Shown: positions 16,097 to 25,746, numbered from the stretch's first letter. The stretch: 64,000 nt of DNA from Ferrimonas gelatinilytica (GCF_039544205.1 NZ_BAABLF010000004.1:1-64000); one strand, 5' to 3'. Program-made: numbers and translations. The notes: generated from the letters alone by a model not told the origin.

Positions 16097-17080
16097 TTAG
16101 CCTCCCAACGACTCCCTGCCATGGGGCGACTTGAAGTCGAGCACCGGCCCTTTCGGGATAATCCGAGTGGGATTAATCATGTCGTGGCTGTAATAGTAAT
16201 GACGCTTGATGTGCTCGAAGTTCACCGTCTCTGCGACTCCGGGCCACTGGTACAACTCACGTACATAGCCGGACAGGTTAGGGAAACTACTCAGTGTCTG
16301 CCGGTTACATTTGAAATGGCCAAAGTACACCGCATCGAAACGGATTAGAGTGGTAAAGAGCCTCCAATCGGCTTCCGTGATCTGAGCCCCCACCAGGTAG
16401 CGCTGCCCAGACAAGCGCTCCTCCAGGCGATCCAGAGCCGCAAACAGGCGATCATAAGCGGATTCGTATGCTCCCTGTTCCGTGGCAAAACCGGCCCGGT
16501 AGACCCCGTTGTTGACGTTGTCGTACACATCTTTGTTGATCGCCTCGATATCGTCGCGCAGCGCTTTGGGCCAGTAGTCGTCGTGGTTGCCCGTCAAGTC
16601 ATCAAAGGCGCTGTTGAACATGCGAATGATATCGCTGGATTCATTGCTGACAATGCGCTGCGAGTGACGATCCCAGAGTACCGGCACCGTCACCCGACCA
16701 CTATAGTCGGCTTTGTTCTTGGTGTAGATCTGATGGTGATAATCAAAGTCGTGCAAGGCGTCCCCGGTAGAGCCGCTGGCCTTGTCAAAGCTCCAGCCCT
16801 GTTCCAACATCTCCGGACTGACAATAGACACACCGATATATCTCTCCAGTCCTTTGATGGCGCGGAAAATCAAGGTCCTGTGGGCCCAGGGGCAGGCCAA
16901 TGAGACGTAAAGGTGGTAGCGCCCCTTCTCCGCCTTGAATCCCCCCTCACCGGAGGGGCCTGGGCTGCCATCTGCAGTGATCCAGTGCCGCAACTGGGCC
17001 TCCTCACGGACAAACTCACCATCGTTGCTTTCAGTGTCATACCACTCATCATGCCAAACACCGTTTACCAGTTGTCCCAT
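16097..17080 (-). CDS. yqjG: glutathionyl-hydroquinone reductase, YqjG family
   Basis: 327-aa Xi-class glutathione transferase that reduces glutathionyl-hydroquinones and so reverses quinone-glutathione adducts. The catalytic Cys63 lies in SLACPWAHR, the hallmark of the family, after a long N-terminal region typical of Xi-class enzymes. The conserved SNESSDIIRM motif for glutathione binding is present. The DoxX gene just upstream corresponds to YqjF, which also neighbours YqjG in E. coli. Confidence 0.92.
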   Translation of the reverse strand: MGQLVNGVWHDEWYDTESNDGEFVREEAQLRHWITADGSPGPSGEGGFKAEKGRYHLYVSLACPWAHRTLIFRAIKGLERYIGVSIVSPEMLEQGWSFDKASGSTGDALHDFDYHHQIYTKNKADYSGRVTVPVLWDRHSQRIVSNESSDIIRMFNSAFDDLTGNHDDYWPKALRDDIEAINKDVYDNVNNGVYRAGFATEQGAYESAYDRLFAALDRLEERLSGQRYLVGAQITEADWRLFTTLIRFDAVYFGHFKCNRQTLSSFPNLSGYVRELYQWPGVAETVNFEHIKRHYYYSHDMINPTRIIPKGPVLDFKSPHGRESLGG

Positions 17081-17146
17081 CTTGTTGCTCCTGTATTCAG
17101 TCGGGTCATGAACGCGAACGCTGTCTTACCGCGTCCGTCCGTTCGC

Positions 17147-17542
17147 TCATTGGGTTCGTCGCGCGTCCAGGCTGAAGCGGCCAGGCCCATGAAGCACCAG
17201 CAGCAGGAATCCACCGGACATGGCGATATTCTTGGCAAAGCTGTTGAAGTCATTCGCGAGGTCACTGTGAAAGAGCATGGCGGACGCCACGCAAAAGGCG
17301 GCGAGCAAAGCGGCAACCAGTCGCGTCTGATAGCCCAGGATCAGGGCTATCCCGCCTCCCAGCTCCAGCAGCAAAACCGGGTAGAGCAGCACACCAGCTA
17401 CCCCCATTGACTCCATCCAGCCCTGAGTTCCAGCAAAGTTACCGATCTTGTTATAGCCAGCCACCACAAAAATAAATGCCAGCGCCAATCGGGCCAGCAG
17501 GTCCGCTGCAGCATACGGAGTCGGGTTACGAAGGTCACTCAT
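17147..17542 (-). CDS. DoxX/YqjF-family membrane protein
   Basis: 131-aa inner-membrane protein with four predicted helices (ALAFIFVVAGYNKIG, LYPVLLLELGGGIALIL, VAALLAAFCVASAMLF, MSGGFLLLVLHGPGRFSLD). The DoxX family includes YqjF and is linked to quinone or thiol redox processes without a firm biochemical role. The ATG at 17542 (MSDLRN) is chosen because AAGGA lies 8 nt upstream; a longer frame starts at 17560. Probably an operon with yqjG, 66 bp downstream. Confidence 0.82.
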   Translation of the reverse strand: MSDLRNPTPYAAADLLARLALAFIFVVAGYNKIGNFAGTQGWMESMGVAGVLLYPVLLLELGGGIALILGYQTRLVAALLAAFCVASAMLFHSDLANDFNSFAKNIAMSGGFLLLVLHGPGRFSLDARRTQ

Positions 17543-17731
17543 GGCCGTTCCTTTAATCATTAAGTGGATACCAAATCAGTTTAAACCCAACAAATAGAAA
17601 CAAAATCGCAAATAAACGGCCCATTTATCTCATTTTATCGAACCTTTATCGCATGAACGCCGAGGTGGCACTGTCAGTCAGCGAGCTTGGGGATACGCTC
17701 CACTGATCGGCCATGCCATCCCTGACGAGGC

Positions 17732-18241
17732 TCAATAATCACAATTGAGGGTATTGTGGCGGTCACTGGTGCAGTAGCGCTCGACCACGGTATACCCGAG
17801 GTAATCTTCGCCTTCCCACTCGAAGGTCAAAAACTGCCGGTAGAGCTTGGGCGACGTTTCCAACTGATCACGGTTGTCATAACGCCCCTTCGAAGCCAAG
17901 TTCGCGAAAAACGAGAACCAGTTATAGCCCGTCACGAGTTGGTCGTCCCTGCTCAATACATAGCGTTGATCCAGAGAAACTTGGTAACGTTGGCGCGCCC
18001 CAAGGTTGGGCAAACGATGATGCCGGGGGAATTGACGACTGAAGTTGGTGACCGTGGGAGAGAGTGTGAATTGATGCAGGGGGTCGGCGTAGGCTTCCTC
18101 TATCCCTTGCAACTCTGCCATGCTGGTGATCACTTGGGGTTCGTAGCCGGGCAGCTGCCCACGGTTGGTCCGTGGCAGGTAGGGGGATGCACAGGCAGAC
18201 AGCAGCATGGCGACCACCAGAGTCAGGACGAACTTTTTCAT
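17732..18241 (-). CDS. predicted lipoprotein, function unknown
   Basis: 169 aa with a lipoprotein signal peptide and lipobox LSAC (Cys17). The remaining sequence is soluble and aromatic-rich, with two Cys near the C-terminus (ERYCTSD and LNCDY). No known domain recognised. A very good ribosome-binding site (AAGGAGG) precedes the ATG. It stands alone between the DoxX and formate dehydrogenase regions. Confidence 0.75.
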   Translation of the reverse strand: MKKFVLTLVVAMLLSACASPYLPRTNRGQLPGYEPQVITSMAELQGIEEAYADPLHQFTLSPTVTNFSRQFPRHHRLPNLGARQRYQVSLDQRYVLSRDDQLVTGYNWFSFFANLASKGRYDNRDQLETSPKLYRQFLTFEWEGEDYLGYTVVERYCTSDRHNTLNCDY

Positions 18242-18385
18242 ATCAAGGCCTCCTTGCCCAGAATAGAAGAGTTTCTCCGCATCGTATGACGTCTCTGTGT
18301 CTCAGACCCATACGGCAGATCCACCACTTCTTGAATAATCCAATCACAATCGACTGAGTGTTAATCCTATCTGGAAGGTGGGGTA

Positions 18386-18413
18386 TAAAAAAGCCCCGCT
18401 AAGCGGGGCTTTA
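18386..18413 (-). terminator. terminator of the formate dehydrogenase operon
   Basis: A perfect 11-bp stem AAAGCCCCGCT/AGCGGGGCTTT with a 2-nt loop. On the minus strand it is followed by TTTTT, directly after fdhC. Confidence 0.93.
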
Positions 18414-18438
18414 AAGGCTTATCAGCCGAGAGTCGGGA

Positions 18439-19479
18439 TTAGGCCTCGCGATACTCGATGTTGCCCTTGGCCTTCAGTTCGTCGTACCACACATTGTGGT
18501 GCTGCTTGGCCCAGTTCTCATCGCAATACCCCGTGACCATGGACCGGAATCCCCCTTCCGACAGCACGGTGGCCATAAAGATATGCACCACAGTAAAGCC
18601 GGTCAGGATGATGGCAGAAGCGCCATGGATCATGATGGCGGTCAGGCTCGCCGTACGTGAGGGGTTGATATATTCCGGGAACAGCATCACCGCGCCCGAG
18701 CCTATCAGGGCCAACCCAAACAGCGTAAAACACCAGAACCAAAGCTTCTCACCGGCATTGGAAAATCCCGAATCGGGGTGTTTTCCCTTGAAGGGACCGA
18801 AATTCAGGTATCCCCCCACCACCAGGAACCACTTCAGATCATAGCGGGCCGGAATGTTGTGCTTCATCCACCGCAGCATCGCTAAAATCGCGAAGATGGA
18901 GAAGGGAACCGCCATATAGTCATGAACTGGCTTAGCGATACCGGCCAAGGCCCCTACCCCTTCGGCTCCAAGATAGTCACCGAAGACAAAGCGCCCGGAG
19001 AGCAGCGCCAGACCCGTCACGATCAGGAGCAGGCAGGGAATGGCCATCAGCCAATGGATCACGATGTCGACCTTGGGCCAACGCAGCACCTCCACACCGG
19101 AAAAGCCCTTCTCCAGTTTCGCCGCACCGTTAACCAACGAGAACACGGCGAAAACCAGGATCATTCCGAACAGCGCCAGCGCCAGTGCCGGTGCAATCCA
19201 ACTTGGTCGGGCCTGAATCAGGCCGGGGTCGTAGGTGTTGATCAAACTGGCATGGAAGGACCCGTTAGACTGGGTCGTTCCGGTCTCGCCATTTTTCACC
19301 TGCAACCAGAGTGGATTCAGGCCCTCGGTCTTGGCTTGCGCTCCCTCCACTTCCGCCGCCTGAGCAGCCATGACCGCCTTGGCCACCAGCGCATCATTCG
19401 GCTCCGTAGAGGCGCCCCAGGCTGCGCCTGCCACTATGACAAGCAGCAGCACCAGGCCTCGCCTTAATGTCGCGTTCAT
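18439..19479 (-). CDS. fdhC: formate dehydrogenase cytochrome b subunit (gamma)
   Basis: 346-aa membrane subunit that takes electrons from the Fe-S subunit to the quinone pool through b-type haems. It has a signal-peptide-like N-terminus and an N-terminal extension, then a helix (ALALALFGMILVFAVFSLV), then the FdnI-like four-helix cytochrome b domain with His in IVIHWLMAIPCLL, KPVHDYMAVPF and FTVVHIFMATVL. The extended N-terminus is typical of the Shewanella-type enzyme. Last gene of the operon, 9 bp after fdhB. Confidence 0.93.
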   Translation of the reverse strand: MNATLRRGLVLLLVIVAGAAWGASTEPNDALVAKAVMAAQAAEVEGAQAKTEGLNPLWLQVKNGETGTTQSNGSFHASLINTYDPGLIQARPSWIAPALALALFGMILVFAVFSLVNGAAKLEKGFSGVEVLRWPKVDIVIHWLMAIPCLLLIVTGLALLSGRFVFGDYLGAEGVGALAGIAKPVHDYMAVPFSIFAILAMLRWMKHNIPARYDLKWFLVVGGYLNFGPFKGKHPDSGFSNAGEKLWFWCFTLFGLALIGSGAVMLFPEYINPSRTASLTAIMIHGASAIILTGFTVVHIFMATVLSEGGFRSMVTGYCDENWAKQHHNVWYDELKAKGNIEYREA

Positions 19480-19488
19480 ACTGCCTCC

Positions 19489-20067
19489 TTAGCCATCCCA
19501 GCCGGCGTTCTCGGCACCACGCACTGCAACCCGCTGGCGGAAGATCCCAGAGATTACATCCGCATCACCGGCCAACAGGGCCTTGGTGGCACACACTTCA
19601 GCACAGAATGGCAGCTTGCCTTCGGCAATCCGGTTGGCCCCGTAGAGGCGCGCTTCCTTCTCAGAACCCACCTCCGCGTCTGGCCCCCCGGCACAGTATG
19701 TACACTTGTCCATCTTGCCCTTGCCACCGAAGGTGGTTTTCTTCGGAAACTGAGGCGCACCGAAGGGGCAAGCGTACAGGCAGTAACCGCAGCCAATGCA
19801 TTTATCCTTGCTGTGGCGAACAATGCCGTCGGCGGTCTGCTCGAAACAGTCCGCCGGGCACACCGCCATGCAAGGGGCGTCGGAACAGTGCATGCAGGCC
19901 ACCGAAATGGAGGCCTCCTCACCCACAACCCCATCGTTGAGGGTCACCACGCGACGGCGTGATACCCCCCACTGCAGGGAGCTGTCGTTTTTACTCTTAC
20001 AGGCGACCGTACAACCGTTGCATTCGATGCAGCGTTTGGTGTCACACAGGAATTTCATCGTAGCCAT
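19489..20067 (-). CDS. fdhB: formate dehydrogenase iron-sulfur subunit (beta)
   Basis: 192-aa electron-transfer subunit with four [4Fe-4S] cysteine clusters: CIECNGCTVAC, CMHCSDAPCMAVCP, CIGCGYCLYACP and KCTYC...CAEVC. Unlike FdnH/FdoH it lacks a C-terminal membrane anchor and is shorter (E. coli about 294 aa), so it must dock on FdhC by protein contacts. It passes electrons from the molybdopterin subunit to the cytochrome. Lies between fdhA and fdhC. Confidence 0.94.
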   Translation of the reverse strand: MATMKFLCDTKRCIECNGCTVACKSKNDSSLQWGVSRRRVVTLNDGVVGEEASISVACMHCSDAPCMAVCPADCFEQTADGIVRHSKDKCIGCGYCLYACPFGAPQFPKKTTFGGKGKMDKCTYCAGGPDAEVGSEKEARLYGANRIAEGKLPFCAEVCATKALLAGDADVISGIFRQRVAVRGAENAGWDG

Positions 20068-20085
20068 AAGTCACGTCTCCCTTCC

Positions 20086-22950
20086 TTAAGCCTTGCTGAT
20101 CTGGCAGATCGACACCTTGGTCTCCTGCATCTGAGTCACGATGTCATAGCCGTAGGTCATCGCCGTATTGGCAGACTCCCCTTGGATATAGGGCACCGTG
20201 CCATCCGGATAGCTGGGAACCAGCGACTCACCTTCGAAGATCCCGGCGAAGTGGTAAGGCATGAAGCACTCTCCGGGGATCACCCGCTCGGTGACCATCG
20301 CACTGATATGCAGCTTGGCACCCTCCGGCGAATGCAAAATCACGCTGTCGCCATCTCGGATGCCGCGGTCCGCCGCGTCTGCCGGGTTCATCTCGACAAA
20401 CATCGTCTGCTGCAACTCGGCCAGCCAAGGGTTGGAACGGGTTTCCTCGCCACCCCCCTCATACTCCACCAGACGTCCGGTGGTCACGATCATCGGGAAC
20501 TTGCGGTCCAGATCCTCGTTTCGCACCTTCTCCTGGATAGACTTGTAGAGCGTAGGCAGTCGGGCAACCTGGCGGTCATCGTAACTGGGATACTTGATCG
20601 CCAGTTCACGGCGCGGGGTATACAGGGGTTCACGGTGGATAGGCACTTCATCCGGGAAGGTCCAGACGCGGCAGCGAGCCCGGGCATTACCGAAGGGAAT
20701 GCACCCATGCTTCATCGCCACACGCTGGATACCGCCGGAGAGATCCGTTTTCCAGTTGCGTCCCTCTGCCTGCTCCTTCTCCTCCGGTGTCAGGTCATCC
20801 CACCAGCCCAGCTGCTTGAGCATGTCGGCGGTGAACTCCGGATGGCCATCGCCGATCTCATTCCCCTTGGAACCGGGGTCTGCGGCCAGCAGGTTTTCCC
20901 CCTCGTACTCCACCCCGAAGCGGGCACGGAAGTTACCGCCCCCCTCAAGGATGTGCTTGGAGGTGTCATAGAGGATATGGGTTCCCGGGTGCTTCTGCTC
21001 CGGTGTACCCCAGCAGGGCCACGGCAAGCCGTAGGTTTCCCCTTTACAGGGACCCCCTTTCGCTTGCAGATCCTCAAACTCGAAGGTGCCCCAGTTTTCC
21101 TGGTGCTGCTTGAGGCGCTCCGGCGACTGCCCGGTGTAGCCGACGGTCCACATGCCGCGGTTGTACTCACGGACGATATCCTCGATCAGTGGCACACTGC
21201 CCTCAACCTTGATGTTCTTGAACATCTGGTCGGCGATCCCCACTTTCTTGGCGATCAAGTACATGATCTCGTGGTCCGGCTTGGACTCGAATACCGGCTC
21301 CACCACCTGGCTACGCCACTGCAGAGAGCGGTTTGAGTTGGATACTGATCCGTAAGTCTCAAACTGAGTGGCCGCCGGCAGCAGGAACACGTTGTCCTTG
21401 CGGGTGTGCATCACCCCGGCCATGGTCGGATAGGGGTCGACCACAACCACCGCGTCCATCTTGTTGAGGGCTTCACGTACCTCGCGCCCCCGGGTTTCGG
21501 TGTTCACGGATTGGCCGAGGAAGAACGCCAGGCGAATGTTGTCCTTCTGGCCGATCTTGGCCTTGTCTTCCAGTACCCCATCGTGCCAACGGGAGCAGGG
21601 GATCCCGGCGGAAAACATCGGCTGAGCGCCGAGGTAGCTGCCCTGGTCGAAGCGGGACTTAACCCACTCGTAATCCAGCTCCCACACCCGACTCCAGTGT
21701 TGCCAGGCTCCCTCCGCCAGACCGTAATAACCCGGCAAGTTGTCGAACAGCAGTCCGAAGTCGGTCGCACCCTGCACGTTATCGTGGCCACGGAAGATGT
21801 TTGCTCCACCACCGGACACCCCCATGTTACCGAGCGCCAGCTGCAGAATGCAGTAGGCACGGGTGTTGGCGTTACCTATGGTGTGCTGGGTTCCGCCCAT
21901 GCACCAGACAATGGTGCCGGGACGATGTTCGGCCAGGGTTTTAGCAACCCGGTACACCTCCTTCTCACCGGCGCCACAGATGGTTTCCACTTCCGCCGGC
22001 GGGTAGTTTTTCACCTCCTCGCGGATCTTCTCCAGTCCCCAGACCCGGCGGTCGATGAAGTCCTGATCTTCCCAGCCATTCTCAAAAATGTGCCAGAGCA
22101 GGCCGTAGATGAAGGGGATGTCGGTACCGGGACGAATATGAACGTACTGGTCCGCATGGGCGGCGGTACGAGTAAAGCGGGGATCGACCACGATCATCTT
22201 GGCGCCCCGCTCTTTGCCTATCAAGACATGTTGCATAGCAACCGGGTGCGCTTCCGCCGCGTTGGAGCCGATAAACAGCATGCTCTTACAATTGTGCATG
22301 TCGTTGTAAGAGTTGGTCATGGCGCCGTAGCCCCAGGTATTGGCGACCCCGGCTACCGTGGTGGAGTGGCAGATCCGTGCAGAGTGGTCAACGTTGTTGG
22401 TTCCCCACATCGCCGCCAACTTGCGGTACAGATAGGATTGCTCGTTGTTGGTCTTGGCCGAACCCATGAAGTAGATGGAATCGGGGCCGGACTCCTCCCG
22501 AATGTTGAGCATGAGATCGCCAACCTGGTCGATCGCTTCGTCCCAGCTGAGTTTCTTCCACTTACCATTCTCCAGCTTCATCGGGTACTTAACCCGTTTC
22601 TCGCTGTGGGTGTGGTGAATGAGTGACGCCCCTTTGGCACAATGCGCACCCCGGTTGATGGGATGATCAAAAGCCGGCTCATGCTCGATCCAGACGCCGT
22701 TCTGAACTTTGGCGTAAACGCCACATCCCACGCTGCAGTGGGAGCAGATGGTGCGAACGGTGCTGATCTCGCCGGAACCCGCGGCATCTGCCGCCTGCGC
22801 TTTCTTTATCATGCCGGTGCCGAGCATGGAGGCGGCGGCGATGCCGCCGGTAGTGACCCCTGCCCGTTTCAGGAATTGACGCCGATTGAGGCCCAAACCA
22901 CCACTCTCACAAGTGGATGCTTTGGCTTGTACAGAAGGTGTAAGTTTCAT
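20086..22950 (-). CDS. fdhA: formate dehydrogenase catalytic subunit (alpha), Cys type
   Basis: 954-aa molybdopterin (Mo or W) bis-MGD enzyme that oxidises formate to CO2, probably in the periplasm. It has a Tat signal with twin arginines at 23-24 (NRRQFLKRA), a [4Fe-4S] site CSHCSVGC plus Cys104, and the active-site segment SARICHSTTVAG with Cys194 where E. coli FdnG has selenocysteine (RVUHGPTVA), followed by the conserved His. The C-terminal MGD-binding domain ends near 954. No selC/selA-type requirement is implied. Preceded by a small Tat peptide gene. Confidence 0.95.
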   Translation of the reverse strand: MKLTPSVQAKASTCESGGLGLNRRQFLKRAGVTTGGIAAASMLGTGMIKKAQAADAAGSGEISTVRTICSHCSVGCGVYAKVQNGVWIEHEPAFDHPINRGAHCAKGASLIHHTHSEKRVKYPMKLENGKWKKLSWDEAIDQVGDLMLNIREESGPDSIYFMGSAKTNNEQSYLYRKLAAMWGTNNVDHSARICHSTTVAGVANTWGYGAMTNSYNDMHNCKSMLFIGSNAAEAHPVAMQHVLIGKERGAKMIVVDPRFTRTAAHADQYVHIRPGTDIPFIYGLLWHIFENGWEDQDFIDRRVWGLEKIREEVKNYPPAEVETICGAGEKEVYRVAKTLAEHRPGTIVWCMGGTQHTIGNANTRAYCILQLALGNMGVSGGGANIFRGHDNVQGATDFGLLFDNLPGYYGLAEGAWQHWSRVWELDYEWVKSRFDQGSYLGAQPMFSAGIPCSRWHDGVLEDKAKIGQKDNIRLAFFLGQSVNTETRGREVREALNKMDAVVVVDPYPTMAGVMHTRKDNVFLLPAATQFETYGSVSNSNRSLQWRSQVVEPVFESKPDHEIMYLIAKKVGIADQMFKNIKVEGSVPLIEDIVREYNRGMWTVGYTGQSPERLKQHQENWGTFEFEDLQAKGGPCKGETYGLPWPCWGTPEQKHPGTHILYDTSKHILEGGGNFRARFGVEYEGENLLAADPGSKGNEIGDGHPEFTADMLKQLGWWDDLTPEEKEQAEGRNWKTDLSGGIQRVAMKHGCIPFGNARARCRVWTFPDEVPIHREPLYTPRRELAIKYPSYDDRQVARLPTLYKSIQEKVRNEDLDRKFPMIVTTGRLVEYEGGGEETRSNPWLAELQQTMFVEMNPADAADRGIRDGDSVILHSPEGAKLHISAMVTERVIPGECFMPYHFAGIFEGESLVPSYPDGTVPYIQGESANTAMTYGYDIVTQMQETKVSICQISKA

Positions 22951-22959
22951 CCTGACCCC

Positions 22960-23163
22960 CTAAGAGTTACGCGCAGTGGCGTAGTAGGAAAGGATATGTT
23001 CGGTTTCGCGATAGCCTTGGGGCTTCGCGTCGGACGCGACTTCTACATCGCGGGGGGATGCGTGCACCGCTTTGCTGCCCAGGGCAACGGCGCCAGCTCC
23101 CAGGCCAAGGGCCTTGAGTGCGGCGCGGCGGTCCTTACGGGGCTGCCTGTCTTGCATAAACAC
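22960..23163 (-). CDS. small formate dehydrogenase-associated Tat-signal protein
   Basis: 67 aa with a twin-arginine-like N-terminus (RKDRRAALKALGLGAGAVALGS) and a short polar tail containing YRETEHILSYYATA. It matches the small 'formate dehydrogenase region Tat target' family (TIGR02811) that sits immediately upstream of fdhA in many operons. Its role is unknown; it may accompany FdhA during export. The ribosome-binding site is a strong AGGAGG. The stop is 10 bp before fdhA. Confidence 0.85.
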   Translation of the reverse strand: MFMQDRQPRKDRRAALKALGLGAGAVALGSKAVHASPRDVEVASDAKPQGYRETEHILSYYATARNS

Positions 23164-23282
23164 CTCCTAAAGGTGTACGTGAGTTAAAGGTGAGGCGACA
23201 ACCCACTGCCCCACCACCGGAACTCTCTGCCTGATGGCGTGTCCGTACTTCAACCCCGTCAGCGGGGCATGCCCATCAGGGC

Positions 23283-23906
23283 TTAACCAGTCTGCTGGAC
23301 GTTCACGTCCAAAACCTGGTTGCCAAATGTGGTCTTCTCAGTGGCAAAAAAGGCGGTTCCCAGCGCTGCCACAGCGGCGTAGAAAGCTGCGTTCTTGGCC
23401 TTACCGAGGTCCGTAAAGAAGGTTTCTACCCAGGGGGCCAGGTGACGCTGCCAGAACGTCAACTGCTCATGCTGTCCAGCCTCAAGCAGCAGATGAGCCA
23501 TCACCTCGCACAGGGCGGCCAGATGGTCCTCCGGCTCTTTCACTTCATCCTGTCGGGCGAATCCCAACCTTGCCAAGTCCTGACGCAACAGGGCCAGGGG
23601 CTGGTCCATCAGGGAGCCGGTCAGGTACCAACTGGTATAGGGAATCACCTCACCATGTCCCAGGCCGATGAACAGATTGAAATACTCATCTTCCAGCGGG
23701 GCCACCTCCTGGCCCTGAGCCGCCAGCTTCAAACCATGCCAGGCACGGTTCATCGCATTATCACTGTCGCTATCCAGCTCAAGCTCCGACAGAAACTGTA
23801 GCAGGTCTGCAGTTGGAGTCTGACGTAACAGCGCCGCCAGCAGTTGATAGATATCGGCGCGCAGCTGCTGGTGCTCGGTCACGACTCGGTTTTGTTGTTG
23901 TGTCAT
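23283..23906 (-). CDS. TorD/DmsD-family redox enzyme maturation chaperone
   Basis: 207-aa all-helical cytoplasmic chaperone that protects a Tat-exported molybdoenzyme until its cofactor is inserted, here presumably FdhA. Family features are YQLLAALLRQTP, LEDEYFNLFIGLGHGEVIPYTSWYLTG (the conserved E-x-x-x-L-F-x-G/P region) and EPEDHLAALCEVMAHLL. The ATG at 23906 (MTQQQ) is preferred because GAGG lies 7 nt upstream; the frame continues to 23948. Confidence 0.88.
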   Translation of the reverse strand: MTQQQNRVVTEHQQLRADIYQLLAALLRQTPTADLLQFLSELELDSDSDNAMNRAWHGLKLAAQGQEVAPLEDEYFNLFIGLGHGEVIPYTSWYLTGSLMDQPLALLRQDLARLGFARQDEVKEPEDHLAALCEVMAHLLLEAGQHEQLTFWQRHLAPWVETFFTDLGKAKNAAFYAAVAALGTAFFATEKTTFGNQVLDVNVQQTG

Positions 23907-23919
23907 AGGTACCTCGGAG

Positions 23920-25626
23920 TCAAACCCGCAGTTGTTTTTCCGGATCATTGAGAAGGTCGGAAAAGAGATCCTTCACTCGACAGTCTTCGCACATTTTCAG
24001 TCGCTTCGCCGCATCACCAGCAAAGGCGCTGTGACTGGCCAGAGCAACGGTCATCTTCTCTATCACCGCCTTGGTGGCAAAAGGCTTACCGCAGGTGATG
24101 CACTCGAAGGGTTCCTCCTCTTTCAGCACCCGCTGCTGCTGACGCGCCTCACGATCCAGCAGCACCCTGGGCTGTAACGTGATCGCCTTCTCTGGACAGG
24201 CCTTTTCGCACAGCCCGCACTGGACACAGGGCTGCTCAGTAAATTTCAGGGCGGGCTTTTCACCTCCATCCTGCAACGCGCCAGTGGGGCAGAGTGCTGT
24301 GCAGCTCATGCACAGGGTACAGCTGTCGACATTCACCGAGACCTGGCCATAGGGCACTCGGCCCAGCTCCAGTATGGCCTCAGAGTTGGCGGCGGTGCCA
24401 TTGAGATGGTCCAGCGCATTAAACAGGGTGTCCCTCTTCGCCAGGTCTTTGCCAAACGCCGCGACCGGCAGTGTCGGCCAATTCGCACTCTGTGCCACCA
24501 TGCCGCCCAACTGCGCCAGCTGATCACTGTCCAGCAGGCAGAGGCGGTCTTTTTCAAGATCGATCGCCTCCAGCAGGGTGCGGGCGAGCGTCAATTCATT
24601 TTGCACCAGCGTCAGCAGGGTCGGTGGGGTAACCGGGGTAGTCAGGATGATCACCTGGCGAGCCCCCCAGGCCAACGCGGCCAGGCAGCTATCGATGCCT
24701 GCCACGGCCACCTCTTCCAGGGCAATAGGCAGAACCCCTCCGGGCAGCTGGTTGAGCCCGGCAATGGCCTGTTGGCCCAGAGTCTGATCATGCAGCAGCA
24801 CGACCGGACGCTGATCCGACAAAGATTGGTAACGGGTGAGAAGGCGCTTGAGGTAATCCTTCAACACCGCTGGAGTAGGCTGGTCGTACTGAATAGCGCC
24901 GGTCGGGCAAGCGCTGGAGCAGCTTCCGGCGCCGTGGCAAAGGTAGGGATCAATCTGTATGGCTCCCTCCTGGGAGCTGATGGCATCCGCCGGGCACACG
25001 CTGAGGCAACGGGTACAGCCCTCAATGTTGCTGGAGTGGTGCGCACAGATATCGCTGTTGACCGTGACGTAGCGGGGCTTGTCGAACTGACCAACCAGCT
25101 CGGGCAGTTGCGCCAGCGCATCCGCCAGCTTGTCGCTGTCCTCTCCCGGGTGAAAATAGCCAGGGGGCAACAACTCCAGGCTGAGAACCGGCTGTTGGCC
25201 GAGATCCAGCACCAGATCGTAGTGCGGACGCCGAACCGCGCCCAGCGACAACTCAATGGGTGAACCGCCCTCCGACTCCCGGATAACCACTCGAAACTGA
25301 CCGAGAAAACCGCTGATCTGCACATCCCGGCTGAAGTATGCCGGAAGAGCTTCTGTTGCTTCCGCCGCCGCCATCACCTGCTCCAGATACTCATCATCCT
25401 GGCAACTGATGGCATCCGTCGCGAGCAGGGTTACGCTGGCCAAGGACGCCGAAGAGGCCACCAGCTTGGAAGCCGCCAGGCGGATTCTGTCTTCGGACCC
25501 AAGGATCAACAGGTGCCCCGCTGTCTGGTAAGAGACAGTCTGGGGTATCAGATTTTCCAGCATGGTGATTTGGGCTAGGCTCTGCTCACGGGCCGGATCC
25601 GCTGCACCGATTTCAAGTTTGCTCAC
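23920..25626 (-). CDS. polyferredoxin-like 4Fe-4S protein of the formate dehydrogenase cluster
   Basis: 568-aa cytoplasmic protein with four CxxCxxCxxxCP-type or related ferredoxin motifs: CTRCLSVCP, CHGAGSCSSACP, CTLCMSCTALCP and CVQCGLCEKACP. It ends in two further pairs, CITCGKPF and CEDCR, resembling a zinc-ribbon or extra cluster site. An alpha/beta region separates the two ferredoxin pairs. Such proteins are conserved beside Shewanella-type formate dehydrogenases and probably supply or sense electrons during maturation, but no reaction has been assigned. It overlaps the longer frame of the TorD-like gene. Confidence 0.85.
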   Translation of the reverse strand: MSKLEIGAADPAREQSLAQITMLENLIPQTVSYQTAGHLLILGSEDRIRLAASKLVASSASLASVTLLATDAISCQDDEYLEQVMAAAEATEALPAYFSRDVQISGFLGQFRVVIRESEGGSPIELSLGAVRRPHYDLVLDLGQQPVLSLELLPPGYFHPGEDSDKLADALAQLPELVGQFDKPRYVTVNSDICAHHSSNIEGCTRCLSVCPADAISSQEGAIQIDPYLCHGAGSCSSACPTGAIQYDQPTPAVLKDYLKRLLTRYQSLSDQRPVVLLHDQTLGQQAIAGLNQLPGGVLPIALEEVAVAGIDSCLAALAWGARQVIILTTPVTPPTLLTLVQNELTLARTLLEAIDLEKDRLCLLDSDQLAQLGGMVAQSANWPTLPVAAFGKDLAKRDTLFNALDHLNGTAANSEAILELGRVPYGQVSVNVDSCTLCMSCTALCPTGALQDGGEKPALKFTEQPCVQCGLCEKACPEKAITLQPRVLLDREARQQQRVLKEEEPFECITCGKPFATKAVIEKMTVALASHSAFAGDAAKRLKMCEDCRVKDLFSDLLNDPEKQLRV

Positions 25627-25746
25627 TGTGCGTTCCTAAATGATTCGTAGCTCTTATAGTAATTCTGTTGCCAGGGACGAGCGATGAACTGCATCAAAAG
25701 ATGAGCAAGATTCGTACCGCGCTCGAGCTCGTTCCTGTCCTGTTGG

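Noticed and set aside
20182..22626. Long plus-strand frames opposite fdhA
   Set aside because: Antisense shadows of a strongly conserved gene, without family resemblance.
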